DNA of 23,030 bases from the IMG/VR virus record IMGVR_UViG_3300050029_000054, positions 1 through 23,030 of that record. One strand, written 5' to 3'. The DNA comes from a virus. Each line of letters opens with the position of its first letter. Within the stretch, counting starts at the first letter, position 1. Positions 20,784 through 23,030 of the stretch are shown here, piece after piece. Both the position numbers and the translations under genes were made by a program. Under the pieces are notes generated by a model. That model was not told where the DNA came from. It saw only the letters and a program-made list of their open reading frames with translations, and ran no database searches.

Positions 20784-21275
20784 TTAGTGAGTCGGGTTGA
20801 TGTTGCGAGAGTTGCCGGTGTGCGATCCCGTTCGAGAGCCGGGGCCGTTGGACGACTTGCCCGTTCCGAGGAACGTCACCGGGTACGGGCGAGCCCGGTT
20901 CCATGCGTTCGTGATCGTGCCGTCGTAAGTCGGCCAATACTGGTTCTGCGCCATGATAGCCGTGCAGTCCGATTTCGCTCCCTGCCAGCCGCCGTCGAGG
21001 ATGGCCTGACAGAACGAGCCGATCACGACTGATAGGTTCGGGGCGTCCGAGTACCTGCCCGCGAGCGTGGCTCGGCACTGCGCCGTCATGTTGGCGTCCG
21101 GCCCGCCGCCCGTGTCGATGAGCGTCTTGCCCGAGCAGTAGCCTTGCAGGGCGCTCTCCGCGAGCCGCGTGAGATTCGCGTCGTAAGGCGGGATATGGCC
21201 GACAGGCCACGAGATGTAGATGAGGCTCCCGATGATCGTCACGATTCCGAGGAAGCCCATGAGCCGACGCCTCAC
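20784..21275 (-). CDS. Membrane-anchored four-cysteine protein between FtsH-like and SPFH genes
   Basis: A 163-residue protein. The GTG start overlaps the FtsH-like stop as GTGA, so translation is coupled. After MRRRLMG there is one hydrophobic helix at about 8-23 that could be a signal anchor. The rest, likely outside the membrane, has exactly four Cys (47, 67, 89, 104), which could form two disulfides, and two Trp-rich spots (GGWQGAKSDC, NQYWPTYDG). The last 30 residues are Gly/Ser/Asn-rich and probably disordered. I do not recognise the family. Position between a protease and its probable cage suggests a substrate adaptor, inhibitor or extracytoplasmic subunit. That role is inference. Confidence 0.7.
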   Translation of the reverse strand: MRRRLMGFLGIVTIIGSLIYISWPVGHIPPYDANLTRLAESALQGYCSGKTLIDTGGGPDANMTAQCRATLAGRYSDAPNLSVVIGSFCQAILDGGWQGAKSDCTAIMAQNQYWPTYDGTITNAWNRARPYPVTFLGTGKSSNGPGSRTGSHTGNSRNINPTH

Positions 21276-23026
21276 GAGAGCACCGCCGCAATCTCGTCGC
21301 CGGTCACGGTGCCACGATCACGGAGAAGCTCGGCAACCGCGAGGATGTCGTCGTCGTGCGTGGAGAGAAGTGCGCGGCAGGAAGTCAAGGCTTCCGACAG
21401 GATACCCTCGGTCTGCCGCCGTAGCTCTTTCGTGTCGGCGGGCCACGCGCCGATGTTTTCGGCCTGCCCGTAGTTGACCATCTTCATCGCGTCCGACGTG
21501 GCACTCATCCCGTCCCCGCCGTGCCCGTTCGTCGTCGTGCCGAGTAGCATCTCCTCGGCCACGCGGGACGCGAGCGCCACTTGAATGTCCGCGAGCAACT
21601 CATCGCGTGTCAGAATCCAGTCCTCTTGCAACGGAGTCGGCACGACCATGCCGCCCGTGTCGCCGCGCTGCTCGATGCTGGCGAACCATATCGCCTGCCG
21701 GTGACTGCTGAGCAGGTGGAAGGCGACCGCGTGCCCGGCCTCGTGGACGGCGACCTTCCAGCGGGCATCCTCGCGCTCGAACTGCCCCTCACCCTCACCG
21801 AACTTCGTCCAGACCATCGCGTGAACGAGGTCAGGGAACCGGATGATGCCGGGGTCGTCTCGGTCGTCTCGGAAGGAGACGAGCAGCGCCTCGTTCACGA
21901 TGTCTTGGATTTCGGCCCCGGTGCCCCGCGCGTGGTTGCGTGCCGCCCACTCGACGTTCGCAGGGGTCAGGTCATTCGTCACTCTGCCGAGGTAGCCTTC
22001 GTACGTGCGCTGCCGCCCTTCGACCTTCGGGTACGTGACGTGAATCTTGCGGCCGAAGCGACCGGCGCGGAGAAGGGCCGGGTCGAGTCGGTTCATCATG
22101 TTCGTCGCGCCCATCATCACGTACTTGTATTCGTAGGGCTGTAGTGGCTTGAAGCCGAGGAAGACGAGGATGCGATTGAGCAGGCCACGCGGTTCCTCCA
22201 TCCCGTCCATCGCGGAGAGGAACGCTTCGAGCGTCCCCATCCCACCGCCGCCGCCGTCGACCACGATCTTGAGAGGCTCGCCGCCCTCAGCGCGTCGTGC
22301 GAAGGGCACACAGCCCGGAGCGTGGCACACGGCCGGACGATCCTGTCCTTCGACCGCACCGCCGCGCGAGCCGAGCGAGTCGATTTCGTCAATGAAGACG
22401 ATGACCCCGCCGTACCGCCGCGCGAGCTTGCGGATCGTACGGAACAGTGTCCAGACCTTGAGCAAGTTGATCCCGACGAAGGTGGCTTGGAACGCTCCCG
22501 GCGGCACGAGGATGAGCGGCTTCGAGGAGTAGTTCGCTGCCGCCTTCGCCAAGTACGTCTTGCCGGTGCCGGGCGGGCCGTAGAGTAGGAGCCCCTTCGG
22601 CATGTAGCCACCTGCGGCCTCGATGTCATCCGAGTCTTCGAGGAGGGCGACCTGTTCCTTGACCTTTCTCACCGCGTCGTCCTGGCCCCACACGTCATCG
22701 AACGAGACGCCGACGGTGCCCGGCATGACGATCTTGTAGCTGCCGACCTTGACCATCGCGTAGAACATGATCCCGAGTTGGAACAGGGTCAGGGACACCA
22801 TCACGGCGAACTGAATGAACATCGGCAGATTCTCGATTGCCATGCGCGGCGCGAGCACGACGCACTGCACCGCCGAGTCGCAGCGGGTCGTCAACGTGTT
22901 GATCCCCATGCCGAAGGCGTAGAGCGCGAGCGCCCACGTAGCGATCCGCTGTACCTTCAACCATGACTGCCGGGAGAGGCGACCGGCGTGAAGACGCGCG
23001 GCCCCCTCCCATCCGCTCGTCTTCAC
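21272..23026 (-). CDS. FtsH-type membrane AAA+ zinc metalloprotease (5' end may lie outside)
   Basis: 584 residues from the GTG at 23026, 4 bp from the window edge, so the true start may be further upstream. TM helices lie at about 27-45 and 70-95, with a short loop holding C49 and C55. The AAA+ domain has GPPGTGKT (150-157), pore-loop FVGI (183-186), Walker B VIVFIDEID (208-216) and the second region of homology with GATN (306-309) and Arg fingers R320 and R323. The protease domain has HEAGH (428-432) and D505 in GGDGMSATSDAMKMV, the usual third zinc ligand position. All key residues are present, so it should be active. Between Walker B and GATN about 45 extra residues include C234 and C239. 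FtsH unfolds and degrades membrane proteins and short-lived regulators. It is coupled to the four-Cys gene and followed by the SPFH gene. Confidence 0.93.
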   Translation of the reverse strand: MKTSGWEGAARLHAGRLSRQSWLKVQRIATWALALYAFGMGINTLTTRCDSAVQCVVLAPRMAIENLPMFIQFAVMVSLTLFQLGIMFYAMVKVGSYKIVMPGTVGVSFDDVWGQDDAVRKVKEQVALLEDSDDIEAAGGYMPKGLLLYGPPGTGKTYLAKAAANYSSKPLILVPPGAFQATFVGINLLKVWTLFRTIRKLARRYGGVIVFIDEIDSLGSRGGAVEGQDRPAVCHAPGCVPFARRAEGGEPLKIVVDGGGGGMGTLEAFLSAMDGMEEPRGLLNRILVFLGFKPLQPYEYKYVMMGATNMMNRLDPALLRAGRFGRKIHVTYPKVEGRQRTYEGYLGRVTNDLTPANVEWAARNHARGTGAEIQDIVNEALLVSFRDDRDDPGIIRFPDLVHAMVWTKFGEGEGQFEREDARWKVAVHEAGHAVAFHLLSSHRQAIWFASIEQRGDTGGMVVPTPLQEDWILTRDELLADIQVALASRVAEEMLLGTTTNGHGGDGMSATSDAMKMVNYGQAENIGAWPADTKELRRQTEGILSEALTSCRALLSTHDDDILAVAELLRDRGTVTGDEIAAVLS

Positions 23027-23030
23027 GCCG

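Noticed and set aside
20821-20850. Possible third copy of the 59-bp element (CCCGTTCGAG)
   Set aside because: Only about 10 bases match, it lies inside the four-Cys gene and the rest of the element is absent.
1-23030. CRISPR array, tRNA, rRNA, integrase and attachment sites
   Set aside because: I looked on both strands and saw no regularly spaced repeats, no cloverleaf-like segments with conserved TTC-type arms, and no recombinase motifs. Short structured RNAs cannot be excluded by eye.

Overview
The window is a 23 kb piece of a tailed double-stranded DNA phage (or prophage) genome with siphovirus-type tail genes and high GC content. I see no integrase, tRNA, rRNA or CRISPR array. The host is probably a high-GC bacterium that uses leaderless mRNAs, most likely an actinobacterium. 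The reason is that six genes opening a transcription unit have a TANNNT -10 box exactly 6 nt before the start codon and no Shine-Dalgarno sequence. The host assignment is inference.

Layout: bases 1-18059 are mainly a rightward virion cluster. In order it encodes the end of a tape measure protein, two tandem related distal-tail (Dit-like) proteins, a tail hub-like protein, a collagen-like tail fibre, a glycosyltransferase with its own promoter, an unknown probable virion protein, the large terminase, the portal, and a 1922-residue MuF-type protein. A small leftward membrane-protein gene sits between terminase and portal. Terminase, portal and MuF lie downstream of the tail genes, and the capsid genes are outside the window.

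The 1922-residue protein is the first of two outstanding features. One uninterrupted frame carries a GNAT-like acetyltransferase domain, a complete MuF/SPP1-gp7 motif, a zeta-toxin-like P-loop kinase, an ADP-ribosyltransferase with an R-S-ExE signature, and an HExxH zinc metalloprotease. It looks like a virion-carried package of effector enzymes. The ADP-ribosyltransferase segment has visibly lower GC than the rest, suggesting a separately acquired module.

Bases about 18000-19800 hold small genes of unknown function, mostly leftward. They carry leaderless promoters, a 59-bp upstream element present twice (48/59 identical), and several hairpins.

The second outstanding feature is the leftward operon at 19825-23026. 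It encodes a membrane-bound FtsH-type AAA+ zinc protease, a small four-cysteine membrane-anchored protein translationally coupled to it, and a two-TM SPFH/prohibitin-family protein, and it ends at a strong hairpin. This is a phage-carried analogue of the bacterial FtsH-HflKC or mitochondrial m-AAA-prohibitin membrane quality-control complex, with an extra unknown partner. Its role (controlling host membrane proteins, excluding other phages, or steering a lysis decision) cannot be read from sequence.
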